A stretch of 64,000 nt of DNA from Polytrichum commune (lineage: Eukaryota; Streptophyta; Polytrichopsida; Polytrichales; Polytrichaceae), in NCBI GenBank assembly GCA_950295325.1, contig OX485803.1:23622001-23686000 (forward strand). The letters run 5' to 3'. The notes below the pieces were generated by a model, which saw only the letters and a list, made by a program, of their open reading frames with translations, did no database searches and had not been told where the DNA came from. The position numbers and the translations under genes were made by a program. Positions within the stretch are counted from its first letter, which is position 1; every line of letters begins with the position of its first letter. Shown here in pieces: positions 24,510-35,500 of this stretch.

Positions 24510-24615
24510 AACATATTTCCAACCATGTAGGAACCCAGGGGCTTGCTCTTGGGTGAGATTTTGTGCAAGCTCACTGGTCTGTACCCGATCAAAGTGCTCA
24601 TCTTGAAAGAAGGTA

Positions 24616-24831
24616 CACTAAATATGATATTTAGTGTCACTTACTATTTGGAATTATGCAATGCTACAATTGTTTTCTATAGATCTCATTTTTACCAACA
24701 AAGGTCGAATTGGTTGTTTGGACATTATAGGACATTCAAATTTTTATTTCGTAAAGAATGACATTAATAGTAAAAGATGTAGGGGTATGTAACTCCAAAT
24801 AGGAAGTGACATTGAATATCACATTTTAGTG
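24616..24831. mobile_element. MITE, palindromic-end family, 216 bp
   Basis: The left end CACTAAATATGATATTTAG is mirrored by a right end reading CACATTTTAGTG. Similarity between the two ends seems to extend some 10 bp outward (TTGAARGAA), so the true termini may lie outside these limits. Confidence 0.75.
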
Positions 24832-24885
24832 TAGTATTCTTCAAAGTCTCCCTAATTCTTGTGATGTCCAAATCGGAAGTATATG

Positions 24886-25655
24886 TAGAATAAGACTAAC
24901 TTGGACCAGGAAGTGGTCCCAAGGCGTTGTAAGAGCGTTGATTGGTAGTTGAAATCGTCCAGGGACCACTTCAATTTTCACCAAGGAAAAAATGGCAAGA
25001 GTGACCATGAAGGTCAAGGTCCCCAAAAGACATATTTTAAGGCCTAATTAATACATTAACATGGTCCAACGGGTTTTGCGGTGAGAGAGGCAAGAGAGGT
25101 GATCTGGTAGGAAAAGGCAAGGACCCATGGCAGAGAAATCCGTTACAATCTTTCTTTAATGAGTTTTTTTTTTTTTGGGGGGGGGGGGGGGGTTTATATA
25201 CGATTCTTCCCATTAGGTAAGGCTCACAAGGCACACTTGTCAACATCTATGTGATGTAATGAATCTTGAGAAGCAAGTCCGCCCTCTATGTGCCTTGATC
25301 GTATCATAGCCCATGAGACATACCATTTTTTCCATGCCCTAGCCCTTAAACTAGATCCCACGTGTTTCACCAAACAATGTGGGACATTTAGAACTCAAGA
25401 GTTTGAGTATACATGATGAAGGGGGTTGCAAATAATGCTCAATGTACAACACAAGGTACATGTCACATGTAAATTACATTGAACTTGTACAAATCAAATC
25501 ACTTATTTTTTTTGTAAGAATTGTTGTGAGAAGATTTGCAAGCCACATCTTTGACACATTTAACAAGAAGTGAAGACAAGTGAAGCCTAAGAGAAGACAA
25601 GAGAATGATGAAACTTTATTTTTCCCCAAAAAATGCCCTTTTTGGACATATATTA
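24886..25655. mobile_element. Partial Tourist-like element, inverted copy of 3505-4474
   Basis: Matches about 3720-4460 in inverse orientation, including the segment with GGTCCAACGGGTTTTGCGG. The terminal repeats are worn or missing. A poly-T/poly-G tract at 25165-25193 lies inside. Confidence 0.7.
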
Positions 25656-25714
25656 AAACATTAGCACAATTGCGAGTTGAGATTGAACATTAGCACTAGA
25701 TGTCAATTGAGATT

Positions 25715-26385
25715 GGATTTTTCAATAGGTGAGTCGAGATTGAAAATGATGAAAGATTGAGATTGAGATAAGAGTTGGATTGAAGGCGAGGTAGCTTAAG
25801 AAGATTAAGAAGATCATTATGGACAAAATCGAGGTTGAAGAACATACTAATACTTTGACTATCCAAACATGTTAGGATTATCTCCTATTGAAAACTTAAA
25901 TGGAGGAAATGAATGAGCACAATATATATTAAAGTGGTGAAGGGACAACACCAAAAAGGCTTAGGTCAAAGATGTTTGATTCACTTTCAAATTTGCAATA
26001 TGCTAATCATACTTTGAGCCACACAACCTGATGTTGCTTATGATGATGTTGTGAATGGTTTTTGATAAGGTTTGGTGTGTCAAAGGCCTTCTTGCCACTA
26101 GGAGTGTTATGTGGAGGATTAGAGTCAAGATGTGTATGCATATTTTGTGAAAGTAGAAGGTATTACCTAAATATTATTAAATAGACATACTCAAATAAAA
26201 AACTAATTTTAGATCCATATTAGAATAACAAAGACCATTTCTATGGTAAGTCACAAAACTATAATCTCAATGCTAATGCAATATTTGTATTATTTCTAAC
26301 TTCCAAGTTAATTACATGTTTTTATGACGTATTCACTTCGAAAATGAAATCCCAATCAATTGCTTATTTACTCAATGGAAGTGAA
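25715..26385. repeat. Rearranged repeat: direct copy of 915-1370 joined to inverted copy of 212-460
   Basis: 25715-26132 repeats 915-1370 in direct orientation; 26140-26385 is the reverse complement of 212-460. In the first locus the two pieces are 450 bp apart and in opposite relative arrangement. 26386-26605 adds nothing I can name. Confidence 0.7.
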
Positions 26386-26605
26386 CATACATATTGGATT
26401 TCGGACAGTGAAGATGAAGTGCACTCAATATGGTTTATATGAACAAGCAACCTTGTAGAATGTAAGGGCAATTTTATTTTTCAAAGTCGGGCAGAGCGGG
26501 CAACAATTTTTAGTCGAGATTTGAAAAAAAAATTGATTTGTTTGTGGGGGCTACCCGGAAGTGCTAGATCATGGACCCCAGCCCCTGTCCACCTTCCCCT
26601 CAAAG

Positions 26606-27050
26606 TTCGTAAGGGAGGGTTAGCCATGGGGGGGTCACCCCATTGTCAAGTTGAACACCACGTGTAGACAAAGTTTGCTACCCCTATATTATATGCCATA
26701 GATAATTTTAAAAATTATATTATTTTTTTCTACATAAACATAACCATTGATAATTTTTTTTCATTTTTATTTGAAATATTTTGTTGTCTTCATTTTTATA
26801 GTAATTTTTTTAGTTCAAGTCTGCGTCACTCTAGTTAGAAACAACATGTTTTATTTAAAAAGAAGATATTCAAATTTGGTTACTATTTTTTACTATGTAA
26901 TAGATACTGTGTATATCTACTCATGAAATAACTTTGATAAAATTTTGACCCATTTTGGTGATGCAACTTACCAAAAGTAGATTTTTCTTTGGTTGCACGT
27001 GGTGTTCAACATAACAATTGAATGAACCCCCCGTGGGGTTAGCGTCCACC
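26606..27050. mobile_element. Foldback-like element with about 60-bp inverted repeats
   Basis: GGTTAGCCATGGGGGGGTCA and GTTGAACACCACGTG near 26608-26672 are inverted at 26995-27050 (CACGTGGTGTTCAAC, then GAACCCCCCGTGGGGTTAGC). The interior is AT-rich and non-coding. Target duplication was not determined. Its right end lies only a few bases from the CACTA element. Confidence 0.6.
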
Positions 27051-27399
27051 CATCACTACTAGAAAATCATGACCAAATCAACAAAAAATCAACAGATCTT
27101 TGTTGATCGGGGCACTGCAATGACCGATTTCACTGATTTGTAAAAATCAACAGTTTGCTGCCTACATTTTTGTTGATCTGAATAGTACAATGACCAAATT
27201 AACAAAATTTTAGTAAATGTGGAATCTTTGTTGGAATCTTCTAGAATCTATTGGAATATTGTAAAATCCTTTTAATCTTTTGCAATTTATGGACTTGTAA
27301 GTGTATGGGTATGGAAATAATTACGAATTCAAAGGTGTGTAAATATTATAAATATTATATAATATATGTATATACATATATGTTACATATATTACATAC

Positions 27400-27401
<2 letters not shown>

Positions 27402-27441
<40 letters not shown>
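27402..27441. repeat. (AT)n microsatellite
   Basis: About 19 AT dinucleotides inside the CACTA element. The related element at 33753-34895 has two such tracts (about 33907-33927 and 33951-33979). Confidence 0.95.
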
Positions 27442-27445
<4 letters not shown>

Positions 27446-27584
27446 AAATATATACAATATATATTTACTATAATCATATATAGTATATATTTACTGTAAA
27501 TATATACATCAAGTAGGTAGTAAAGAGAAAATAGTGGCCTTAGTCTAGAAATGTTTAAAACACTCCATTTATATCATGTGTGAT

Positions 27585-27655
27585 GTGATGACCTAGTGGT
27601 TAAGGCACATGTGTGGGTGTCACTACGTGCAAGGTTTGAACTCCGTGGCCGACAC
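27585..27655 (+). ncRNA. tRNA-like module (SINE-head-like) inside a CACTA element
   Basis: TAGTGGTTAAGG (27594-27605) resembles an RNA polymerase III A box and GGTTTGAACTCC (27633-27644) a B box, 39 bp apart, the spacing seen in tRNAs and tRNA-derived SINEs. The paired copy in the other CACTA element has a better B box (GGTTCGAAC type on the minus strand). No complete cloverleaf is evident, so it is not a functional tRNA gene. Confidence 0.45.
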
Positions 27656-28092
27656 CTTTGGCCTTGGCTTTGCCACCTAGGTGAGTTGTAGGTAGTCTAT
27701 TCTTGTAGGTGAGGTATAGGTGGAGGGTTATTTGGGAGGGGTTAGGAGTTGCAGACCTGCCATCCATTCATTTTTTATTTTTTAATGATATATATATATA
27801 TATAAATAAAATAAGTTTTTTTTTAAAATCTTTTTGTGACCATATCAACAGAAAAAATCAACAAAATTGTGTTACATCATGTCCAGGTCAACGCGTCCTA
27901 AGTAACAACCGCGACCAACGCCTTTTTGTTGATCCGGACGCAGAATTTTCTACTAGTGCATGCTTGGTACATTTGCTCACAATAGGCCCCTTCAAACAAA
28001 CACCCATGTCTCATGCTTGCCTTGAGATAGCCTCAAGTATGGCCTTTATCCAAATTTATTACTGCATTTGCAATGGTATGAAATTGATTTTA

Positions 28093-28369
28093 GGGCCGTT
28101 CACATGGGGTCCAAAGTCCCAACATGGAGGCATAGTCCCAGTTTTTGAGCCTCAGAAAATCATTGAATATAGTGGATTATTATTAAAATTGAATCTTAAT
28201 TATTTTATGAAAAAATATTGGTGGGACTTGTTTTGAGAATTGGCTCTAGCTTTTTTGCTCCACCCAACTCTCAACACAAGTCCCAAGCCTCACTTCCAAA
28301 AAAATGTTGCCATGTAGGCATATTTATCAAACTTGAGACTTAGAACTTGTGACCATGTGTGACCGGCCC
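28093..28369. mobile_element. Tourist-like MITE, GGGCCGTTCACATGGGG family, 277 bp, TSD TTA
   Basis: The ends are GGGCCGTTCACATGGGGTC and an inverted GACCATGTGTGACCGGCCC, flanked by TTA (28090-28092, 28370-28372). It is the sister of 4717-4964 within the duplicated segment 27959-28410. 28411-29276 shows nothing I can support. Confidence 0.85.
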
Positions 28370-29284
28370 TTATAGTCCAGAAAGATTAATGGGATTGAAA
28401 GTGGTTTCAAACAATTCTATTACAATTTCTCTCTAACCAAGACTTATATTTGAGTGATGGGGATTAGCTGTGGATCTAAGAATGGACACCAAAAAATAGA
28501 TGTGGTTAAAAAACCAAAAGTATGTGTTTAAGGTTTGCTTAGCTTAGTGCGGACTTCCAATTTCACACACACATTAGGTTGTAGGGTTGGAGTAAAGAAC
28601 ATCTTCTAAGTGGGCTTAAATTGCATGAAGAATTGAACATGTAATGGGCTCTATATGTTCAGTTGAAAATCTAATATGATTGTACCTCATGCTTTTTCAA
28701 TGTCCGATTATGAATAGTGGCCACATAAAATCCCCATATCTTGTTACAAAAGTATCATATTTAATGTCATCTACAATACACAATATGTTTTGTGTACCTA
28801 TCACTAAGCAATCTAATTTCTATAAACACAAACCCTTTCGCTAAACAATTATAACTCGTAGTTATGTATATGTATGGAGGATCTTTTAAAATTATACAAC
28901 ATTTCTTGTATGGTAGTGCCACTAGACTTTAAAGCATAACTTTTTTGAATTTATTGAATGAAACTAGGATGAACAATTTTTTGATTTTCTTATCTCATTG
29001 GACATCATGCATGAATGAAAGAGGTGGTATTAGGGGTTTAATAGGGATTTAAAAGGGATTGTTGAGCTAAGAATGAGGCCACTTCCTTTGCTTAGAGTTG
29101 CAATCTGAACAAGTTATGCTTCTTTGTAGAGGGTGATTGAAGGGGAATGTGAACGATTCATGTGGGTGATTGATGCGGGAGTGAATGAAGGGGCGTTGGA
29201 GGGCGAGTGTGTATCATGTGTGGGCCACAATGTGGGCAGATAGGAGTTGCCATCGGTGTTGTGTGAGTTGCTTGAAGTTGTTGC

Positions 29285-29628
29285 CTCGGGGGGGGGGGGG
29301 GGGGGGCAGTGTGTTAAAAAGTTAAGGATATAGGTGCGAACAACCACTATTTTATAGGGGGTATTACTTTCAATTTTTTTTTTCACATGCTATCATTATG
29401 TAAATTTCTACTTTGGGTCAATAGAAAAATGGCTTGCATTACTTATAATTTCAAATTACCTATTATTCCATACCCTATAGTACTTTAAAGATGTCCAGTG
29501 CCATTTTTGATACCCTATATTACTCTTAAGCCCAATTATAATTTTTTGCTCCCATGTTTTAAAAATACCCTATCATTTGTTCGCACGTATATTGCTACTC
29601 CAACCAATGACTACCCCCCCCCCCCGAG
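29285..29628. mobile_element. hAT-type MITE, CTCGGGGGG family, 344 bp, perfect 8-bp TSD
   Basis: A poly-G left end (CTCGGGGG...) and a poly-C right end (...CCCCCGAG) form inverted repeats, with a second inverted match further in (GTGCGAACAA on both arms). GTTGTTGC precedes (29277-29284) and follows (29629-29636) the element exactly. A truncated copy lies at 44167-44357. 29637-30160 shows no further feature. Confidence 0.92.
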
Positions 29629-30163
29629 GTTGTTGCATAGATAGGCAGACCCTCACCAAAGGATTTGTTAGGAGGCTTCAGTTGTGAATGCAAATGCAAC
29701 TGCTACGCGTTGCGTTGCGTCCTAGCCTTTTAGAATTGCACAAGTGTGTACTTCAAGGTGCTCTAGATTGGATTTACAAAATCTTGAGGTATGCATTCTT
29801 ATGATCATTTAGTTCTTGCTCTTCGGATTGGATTTCTAAAGCATGGTTTTGTTGGGTGGAGTATGAAGATTGATTTGACTTGCAGTGTGCATCAAACATG
29901 GAGATTGGTTTATGTTGGCATCCAAAAGGAACCAACAACAAGTTCACATATAATTTTACTGATTAATTGATGATAGGTTTAGAAACAATAATTGAATTAG
30001 CTTTCATGACATACATTGCACAATGAAATGCTTATGAGTTACATCCGGGGATTTAAAAAAAAGAAGTCTTAATCGACTTTATTGATGAAAGTTAGAGGTT
30101 TGCATTATACATATGATAGCGTTGATTGCATGAATCGCCAAATGAGGAGTTATAAAATACTTA

Positions 30164-30462
30164 GGGGTTGTTTACACCATGGACCATGAAGTCCTCCTAA
30201 AGCCATGTAAGATATGTGATTGGATATTGAACTCATCCCATGACCACTTTGGTTTACACCAAGGAAGAAATGTTAGAGTGACCATGGAGGTTGAGGTCCC
30301 TAAAAGACATATTCCAAGGCCTACATAATCCACTGACATGATCCAATGGGTTTTGTGGTGAGAGAGGCAAAAGAGGTGGTCTAGTAGAAAAAAATAGGGC
30401 CCATGGCAAAGAAATGCCGTTATAATAATTTCTTAATGAAAAATTTTGGGGGGCTGTAGATA
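30164..30462. mobile_element. Partial Tourist-like element, left end with TTA flank
   Basis: GGGGTTGTTTACACCATGG follows TTA at 30161-30163. Interior sequence matches the 4200-4470 part of the 970-bp element in inverse orientation. The right terminus is missing. Confidence 0.7.
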
Positions 30463-30732
30463 CAATGGCGGAAACCCTTTATTACAAGATAATGGTGTAT
30501 TTTGAAACCACATTATAAAAGGTTGTTGTTTACAACATTCTCTCATTTCTCTTGCACCCTTGTTGTGGCATAGTTTGAGTAGTAGTGTGTGAAGTTCTTT
30601 TTGGAAACATGGACTCTTCAAGACAATCTTCAAATCACTCTTCCAGACAATCTACATTATATGTAAATACATCCAAAAATTCACAACAAAAACATTGGGA
30701 GGAAAAAAACTTCATATTCATCTAACGCTCAA

Positions 30733-31250
30733 CAATACATTGCCAATTCTTGAACCCACCTAAAACCCCGGAAACTAGATCCTTCACTCTGAAAACATGG
30801 CACAAATCCTCACTTAAACCAAAAAAAAAAATCCAAGATACCCTGAACAATCCAAAAAAACCACTAGGAAAATCAAAAACACCAAAAACACCATCAAACC
30901 AGACTCCAAATCACTTTTCAAGAAGTTTTTTGAATTTTTGCTTTAAACAAAACTAGAAATTAACTACAGAGCAATGGAAAAATGTAAATTGCCATCTTCA
31001 ACCATCACTACATTGCCAATTCTTAAGCCCACTTGGAATCCCAGGGCCTAGATCCTTCACTCACAAAACACAAGACAAGGTCCCAACTAAAAACAAAAAA
31101 AGGTAAATCCTCAACACTCTTGAACAAATCCAACAGACAATCTCTCGACACTAAAACTTGTCCTCTTGATAAGTCAACATCCAACACTACATCTTGGGTG
31201 AATCCACCTAAAACCTCCATCACAACAAAGCACTTGGGAAATCAATTGTT
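30733..31250. repeat. Diverged tandem duplication, about 270-bp unit
   Basis: CATTGCCAATTCTT...CTAGATCCTTCACTC occurs at about 30733 and again at about 31010, followed by similar A/C-rich sequence. The two copies have drifted. The Lys/Pro/Thr-rich plus-strand reading is a composition artefact. Confidence 0.65.
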
Positions 31251-31295
31251 TCATTTAACAAAACAACATGACAACACAACAACACGACAACTTAC

Positions 31296-32828
31296 TGTAA
31301 GCCCTAAACCCCCACTCTTGTGCGTCGTAGTCCGGGTGGGAGCCTCAGGCTCACCTCTCCCTAATTATACTTCCCATCCTTTGGGTTGGCGCCCATCACA
31401 TCAACCATATTAGGTTTCAAACACTCAAACTTTATTTAAGGTGCACGAGGCTTAAAGTATTTAGAAATACTATTATCCCTCATGCTCTTTACTAAGCACA
31501 TTCACCCATCAAGTTCGCCTAATGCTAAGCCCAAGACCCTAAGCCCTACCTACATAAGCCATATTAATTTAAAATGATCACCACCCAACCACATATGGTA
31601 CTGGCCACCTTAGTCATCCCACACAACGGTAATGCTACACTATACTCCAGAAGCCCCACATTCGCAATACCAAGCTCTCGGCAGCTCCTCTCCCACATTC
31701 TCCCAATGAGTGCCTCGGTTTCCCGACACCAGCCCCCTTCTGCCACAGCTAGCTTGCTGGAATAGCTCGGATGATTGAATTCGCAAACCCCTGCCTCTAC
31801 TGTCCGACAATGCCTCTTGTCTGAAGCAAGGACCTGTTTGCTCGTTCCCAACCTCAATTCTTCACTCAGTGGCTGGTGCGCATCTCCTATGTGTTGACTT
31901 GGAACAAGCTACCTCCCTTGACACTTGCCAACCCAGCAGCCTGTAAATCCCTGCAATTAGTTGAATCCCAGCCACTGACTGGCATTTCCTACTCTTGCAA
32001 GAATTCGTCGGAGAGCACCCAAAAATGATGGCCGCAAGTTCTTCTGCCCCTCAAAATCCACCCTTCATGAGCAAGAGCTGCAAGTTCCAACAGTGTATCG
32101 CAAGGCCACCTGCCTGCAGAATCTTTTCCCTCCGCCGAATTTAGGTGATGGCCACTCCAGCAGCCCAGCAATGAAGCTTCATCCCCCGAATTCCCCGAAC
32201 AACAATGACCTTAGACTTCAGTCCTCTCGTTGCGCTATCAGGGCAAGTGCTTCTGTCTTCGAAACTCTGTCTCCGCTGCCGAATTCCCTCATGCCTGTGT
32301 GAGCTCGCTCCTGGACCAGCGCCTCTTCGCTGCCATCTACCCTCTCAATATGTAGCTCAGTCCCATGGACAGCTTCACGCTCCCCCTGAGCATCAACCAG
32401 CCACGCCCTGCAAGCCTTCGCCGCCATTTTTTCGGCCTCTGGCCGCCGATTCTCCGAGAGAGAGAGAGAGAGGGAGGAGGGCTGCCGAACAGCCAACCGC
32501 AGCTGATCCCGGACTCCGGATTTCACTAGGGTCGACAATGCCCCCCCCCCCCACAACAAACAATGACCCAGTCCCATTCTGGTTAATATAAAGCCCAGCT
32601 TGCAAAGCCTTCACTTTAAAACCTACCCAACTACTAACTACTTCCAAAATAAACCATCCTACCCTACGACACAAGAGCACGACTAACTCCACCATTAATC
32701 CAATTCAACTTAAAACTAAAAACCCTCACTCTTTTTATGTTTTTTCAATAATTGCAATAATATAAAATCATGTGGTTTAATAGATTTAAAGGGTTAAGAA
32801 CACATGTGGGCACAACTTTGGGCTCACA
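31296..32828 (-). mobile_element. Solo LTR, 1533 bp, perfect TSD CTTAC
   Basis: On the minus strand it begins TGTGAGCCCAAAGTTGTG and ends GGGCTTACA. CTTAC lies immediately before (31291-31295) and after (32829-32833). TG..CA ends with a 5-bp duplication define an LTR, and no second LTR or internal region is adjacent. It is the most GC-rich copy of the family, with purine runs (GAGAGA) near 32459. Reading frames on both strands within it are incidental. Confidence 0.9.
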
Positions 32829-33478
32829 CTTACCTAATACAACAGATGAGGCGCAACAACTATGTCGCAGAACGGTGTGTAAAAACTATATTGAGATCAT
32901 GGAGAGAGGAACTTTGCATATCTAATGAAGAAGGCGGAAACAATAAAAACCTACAGAAAGACAACGACCACTGGTGGGTCATGACGGATGCAGAGGTTGA
33001 GCAATTGAGTTTTGTTCTTGGTCATGTTCACATTGGAATTTTGTTATTATTATAGTGTACCAATTTTGTATGTGTAAAGTACACTTCTATGTAGTTTACG
33101 CTTGTGAATAAATAGAAATTTGTACAGTTTCATTGTAATGTTTATTATCCTCAACAATTGTCTTTCTCTTTAGCTTGCTAGTGGTTGGCAATTGCCAACA
33201 AATGTCAAAATGTGATATGCATGTTGAATTTTGAAGAGTACCCACCTTTCTACTAGTATTGTTACATGTGTTTTGTAATTCTAATCAACCATAACCCAAT
33301 TTTGTACAAAAAGACATAAAGAAGGCATGAACATGAGTCATATGATAGAGTGCTTTACGAGTGTAGTAAAATACTCAACACTTACAAAACAATTATCATC
33401 GGCAATTTTGTGTGACATTATATATAATCTTTTATACGGTACTAATTTGAGAATGGTCAAACTTGAATTACTTTTAAA

Positions 33479-33685
33479 AAAATGCCCTTTTTGGGCATAT
33501 ATTAAAATAATCGACACATTCAACTTTTGATGCATGGTCATTCCTCTTGGTCCACATTTGGTTTACACCTAGTGAGGGGCCTAAAGGCTTTGTAAATTGA
33601 TTTTTTAAAACTTTTTTTAACAAGACCATGGAAGGTAAACCATGGAAAAAGACCAACTTCCATGGTCCATGGTGTAAACTGGCCC
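33479..33685. mobile_element. Partial Tourist-like element, right end, TSD-side TTA
   Basis: The right terminus CCATGGTGTAAACTGGCCC is followed by TTA (33686-33688). The interior matches the 3590-3730 part of the 970-bp element in inverse orientation. It gives the best-preserved terminal sequence of the family. 32834-33478 holds no supported feature. Confidence 0.75.
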
Positions 33686-33752
33686 TTAGATGAAGATCTA
33701 TGTTCTATAACTCGATCGAGTCTCCTTCAAACATATATCTGCAAGGGTCAAG

Positions 33753-33946
33753 CACTAGTAGAAATTCTGGGTCCGGATCAACAAAAAATCAACAGAAAGG
33801 CGTTGGTCGCGGTGGTTACTTAGGATGCGTTGATTTGGACACGATGTAACACAATTTTGTTGATTTTTTCTGTTGATCTGGTCAGAAAAAGATTAAAAAA
33901 AACTTATTATATATATATATATATATAAAGTTCAGAGGTAATTTAA

Positions 33947-33979
<33 letters not shown>

Positions 33980-34895
33980 CATTAAAAATCATACATGGAT
34001 GGTTGGTAGGTACGCACCTTTTAATCCCTCCCAAGTAACCCTCAACCTATACCTCACTTACAAGAATAGACTACCTACCACTCATCTAGGTGGCAAGGCC
34101 AAGGTGGCGGCCAAGGGGTTCGAACTTTGCACCTTGTGACACCTACACATGTGCCTTAACCACTAAGTCATCACAACACACATGATATGTATAGAGTGCT
34201 TCAAACCTTTCTAGACTAAGGCCACTATTTTCTCTCTACTACCTACTATTTATTGTATATAATTTATTACCTTCATTTAACTATTTATTGTCTATTTTTA
34301 TTGTATAATATTTATTTTCAAATATTTACAATTTACAATTTATTGTTTATTCCCACTATTTATTGTTTTCTACCCATTATTTATTTTTTATTTTTTATTT
34401 TTTATTTTCTATAATTTACAGTTTATAGATTATTATTTTTACTATTTACAGTCTTCTATTATTATTTATTTTTATAGTATATCATTTACTAGTTACCGTC
34501 TATTATTATTATTTAATATCATTAATTATTTATAATATTTGCTTTCCTTTGAATTCATTATTATTTCCACACCCATACACTCACAAATTCGTAATTATTT
34601 CCACACCCATACACTTACAAGTCCAGAAATTGAGTCCATAAATTGCAAAAGATTAAATAGATTCTAGAATATCCCAATAGATTCTAGAATATTCTGAAAA
34701 GATCCCAAAATGAATCCACATTTACTAAAATTTTGTTGATTTCGTCATTGTACTATTCAGATCAACAAAAAAATAGGCAGCAAACTGTTGATTTTTTAAA
34801 AAAGGTTAAAAATCAGTGAAATCGGTCATTGTAGTGCCCGGATCAACATAGATCTGTTGATTTTCTGTTGATTTGGTCATGATTTCCTAGTAGTG
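33753..34895. mobile_element. Non-autonomous CACTA element, 1143 bp, TSD AAG
   Basis: It begins CACTAGTAGAAATT and ends TTTCCTAGTAGTG, flanked by AAG on both sides (33750-33752 and 34896-34898). It is an inverted relative of 27054-27958, sharing sub-terminal AATCAACA motifs, (TA)n tracts and the tRNA-like module (A box about 34154-34165, B box about 34115-34126, minus strand). It is longer because of an AT-rich expansion near 34250-34560. Confidence 0.9.
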
Positions 34896-35113
34896 AAGGT
34901 TAACGTGGTTAGGGCTGGTTTTGTTGTTGTTTAAAGTGCATGTGCTCTGTTAGTGTTTCTAAGGAGAAATTGACACCCAGAATTCCAATGACAAGAGTTA
35001 CATTCTCATCACCCATGCTTATGATACAAGAGTTTTCTTGTTTCTTTTCGAGGAGGAGGCTTATAAGCCTTTCCTGAAATGTAGGCATGTGAGGCGACCA
35101 TGTCACCTCAACC

Positions 35114-35137
35114 ACGTTAGGGTTAGGGTTAGGATTA
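35114..35137. other. Short interstitial telomere-like tract (TTAGGG)
   Basis: GTTAGGGTTAGGGTTAGGAT contains three near-perfect TTAGGG units. It could be a telo-box-like promoter element, an interstitial telomeric scar, or chance. It lies about 370 bp upstream of the small gene at 35501. Confidence 0.5.
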
Positions 35138-35500
35138 GACTGTGTTTCGGAGATTTCGGAGATTTTTCACTTTCCTGCAAGTAGGTTTGGTGAGCGATTG
35201 CAGGTTGGAGGGTTGTTCAAGGCCCTCTCATTCACGGCCGGGCTAAGCTTCGCAAGATCAACAAGCCCCCAAAGACGCTGCCTTTCCTCGGATGTGATGT
35301 CCAATCGTGTCAACAACAATTTCTCGACCGCCCCAAAGACCTCTTGGACGGCCACGTCACCTCAATCTTTTTCTTCTTCTGCTAACTTGTGCGTTGCATG
35401 GGTTTAGTTCTCTCTTCCTAAACAACAGGGGCTTTAGGGGTTTGCTTCCTGTATTGTATCGGGTTTAGCAGTGTAGATCGATCAAAAGGAATTCCAAACC

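Larger units (their letters stand above)
27054..27958. mobile_element. Non-autonomous CACTA element, 905 bp, TSD CAT
   Basis: It begins CACTACTAGAAAA and ends TTTTCTACTAGTG, with CAT directly before (27051-27053) and after (27959-27961). CACTA ends plus a 3-bp duplication identify the superfamily. Sub-terminal repeats of the AATCAACA/TGTTGATC type occur near both ends. There is no transposase. The interior holds an (AT)n tract and a tRNA-like module shared with 33753-34895. Confidence 0.9.

Noticed and set aside
32205..32695. Pro-rich plus-strand and Gly/Ser-rich minus-strand frames
   Set aside because: They lie wholly inside the solo LTR at 31296-32828 and include simple GA and poly-C runs.
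32804..33055. Plus-strand frame with YVAERCVKTILRSWREEL
   Set aside because: Its start lies in the solo LTR and a competing frame looks equally plausible; no splice sites or family support it.
34909..35355. Two minus-strand protein-like frames (VEVTWSPHMPTFQERL and VQEVFGAVEKLLLTRLDI)
   Set aside because: They look somewhat protein-like but neither has an ATG start or matching splice sites that I can see, and a stop separates the second from its upstream sequence. They may be relics of a gene cut near the CACTA element.
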